Assembly: GCA_002721705.1 (NCBI GenBank)
Contig: PBLJ01000037.1
Coordinates: forward strand, 1 to 40,917
Source of the DNA: Opitutia bacterium
GTDB lineage: Bacteria > Verrucomicrobiota > Verrucomicrobiia > Opitutales > Seribacteraceae
Reading direction: 5' to 3'
Length of the DNA stretch: 40,917 nt
Notes under the pieces: model-generated
Database searches by the model: none
The model's input: the letters and a program-made list of their open reading frames with translations, nothing else
Told to the model about the DNA's origin: nothing
Shown: piece by piece, positions 40,240 through 40,917 of the stretch
How positions within the stretch are numbered: position 1 is the first letter of the stretch
Layout of the letters: every line of letters starts with the position of its first letter
Translations under genes and position numbers: made by a program

Positions 40240-40917
40240 ACGCCCCGAAAATGATCCGCATCAGGTCATACCAAGTAACGTACAGCATGAAGGAAAGCAG
40301 CAGCGCTATGAAAACCACCTGGATGCGTTCGAGTATGGGTAGGGGGATGGGCTTGCCGCGCAGTTTGTCGATGGTCGCGAACATCATGTGGCCTCCATCC
40401 AGTACGGGAATCGGCAGAAGGTTGAGGATCGCGAGGTTTACGTTTATGAAGACCACGAACCAAAGGAGTTTCATGAAGCCTATCCTAGCGAACCAACTCA
40501 GGTGATGCACGATGCCCACGGGCCCGCTCATGTTCCGCAGTTTCACGTTCGACTTGGTGCTGACCAATGCCCGCAGCGTGACGTACATGTCGTTCGCCCG
40601 GTTCCATATCGTGTCGACCGGATTGGGGTGGATGATGATTTTCTTGAACTCCGGAGCGAACCCAATCAGGAATTGCTGACCTTTTTTCCATTTTTCGTTC
40701 TCTTTCCAAATCGTAAGGCGTTCTTCGGTATGGATGGTATAGGTCGCCAAAGGGCCGCCTTCTCCCCCTTTCCGAACCGTTAACTCGACAGGGCCGTAAC
40801 CACTTTTCTTGAGGTGGTTGTCCTTCAAGTCGAAAAAGGAGTGTATGGGTTCGCCGTTCACTTTCCATAGCTGATCGCCCGGTTCCAAGCCATTGTCCAC
40901 AGGCTGCTCCACGTATT
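40238..40917 (-). CDS. rseP: Site-2 intramembrane protease RseP (partial, N-terminus off the window)
   Basis: The C-terminal 226 residues of a zinc-dependent site-2 protease; the 5' end lies beyond the right edge, so the HExxH motif is not visible. What is seen: the end of a PDZ domain (GLEPGDQLWKVNGEPIHSF), a beta region, the conserved MSGPVGIVHHL segment, then the NLLPIPVLDGGHMM motif, whose Asp is the third zinc ligand, and a last TM helix (VVFIALLLSFMLYVTW). RseP cleaves membrane anti-sigma factors. In PVC bacteria it commonly lies between dxr and ispG; dxr is expected off the window. Stop TAA at 40238-40240. Confidence 0.93.
   Translation of the reverse strand, partial: YVEQPVDNGLEPGDQLWKVNGEPIHSFFDLKDNHLKKSGYGPVELTVRKGGEGGPLATYTIHTEERLTIWKENEKWKKGQQFLIGFAPEFKKIIIHPNPVDTIWNRANDMYVTLRALVSTKSNVKLRNMSGPVGIVHHLSWFARIGFMKLLWFVVFINVNLAILNLLPIPVLDGGHMMFATIDKLRGKPIPLPILERIQVVFIALLLSFMLYVTWYDLMRIIFGA

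Noticed and set aside
39031-40254. 407-codon plus-strand frame opposite ispG
   Set aside because: IspG on the minus strand is unambiguous with all iron-sulfur ligands; the opposite frame has no recognisable domain.

Overview
The window looks like chromosomal DNA from a Verrucomicrobiota-type (PVC superphylum) bacterium. The evidence is the long, insert-containing form of IspG next to an RseP-type protease, a MoxR/DUF58/BatA/DUF4175-like/VWA/HEAT/DUF4159 cluster of the kind familiar from Planctomycetes and Verrucomicrobia, an octaheme cytochrome fused to TPRs, many secreted repeat proteins (ankyrin, LRR, FG-GAP, PA14), and frequent ATGA/TAATG stop-start overlaps. The phylum call is inference (about 0.75 sure). 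I see no tRNA, rRNA, insertion sequence, integrase, phage module or CRISPR array. Coding density is very high and no stretch of more than 300 bases lacks a gene.

Layout. 1-509: end of one gene coupled to a YwqK/MORN-like lipoprotein (+). 527-3093 (-): a 65-residue membrane protein coupled to an ankyrin-repeat lipoprotein. 3218-4165 (+): an LRR protein with no signal peptide. 4262-9188 (+): a translationally coupled three-gene unit made of a giant membrane/coiled-coil protein with a DUF3352-like end, a Pro/Glu-rich lipoprotein and a 45-residue single-TM protein. 9233-22270 (+): MoxR ATPase, DUF58, BatA-like VWA, DUF4175-like coiled coil, VWA/GATase-like, HEAT, DUF4159, YwqK-like and TPR proteins, almost all overlapping or within a few bases. 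This is a Bat-like envelope-maintenance operon. 22325-24751 (+): octaheme c-type cytochrome with HEAT-like and TPR regions. 24906-26803 (+): ECF sigma factor overlapping a membrane-anchored putative anti-sigma protein with an unusual Cys-containing C-terminal domain. 26866-28305 (-): orphan NtrC-type response regulator. 28388-29632 (+): N-acetylmuramoyl-L-alanine amidase. 29728-34746 (+): HtrA-like protease, DUF3352-like protein and FG-GAP propeller protein. 34765-36435 (-): azurin-like/PA14 secreted protein. 36557-37390 (+): secreted LRR protein. 37409-40917 (-): RseP (partial), IspG and an inositol-monophosphatase-family enzyme in one run.

How the genes fit together. Most products are predicted to be exported or membrane-bound. 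The 4262-22270 block reads as one envelope assembly: an AAA+ ATPase (MoxR) paired with VWA proteins carrying MIDAS-type motifs in the membrane, plus coiled-coil, HEAT, TPR and lipoprotein partners. Three DUF3352-like modules occur in different architectures (ankyrin lipoprotein, coiled-coil protein, stand-alone protein coupled to FG-GAP). The least described parts are the 4262-9188 trio and the C-terminal domain of the putative anti-sigma protein. Family names come from sequence reading and memory; no database search was possible.
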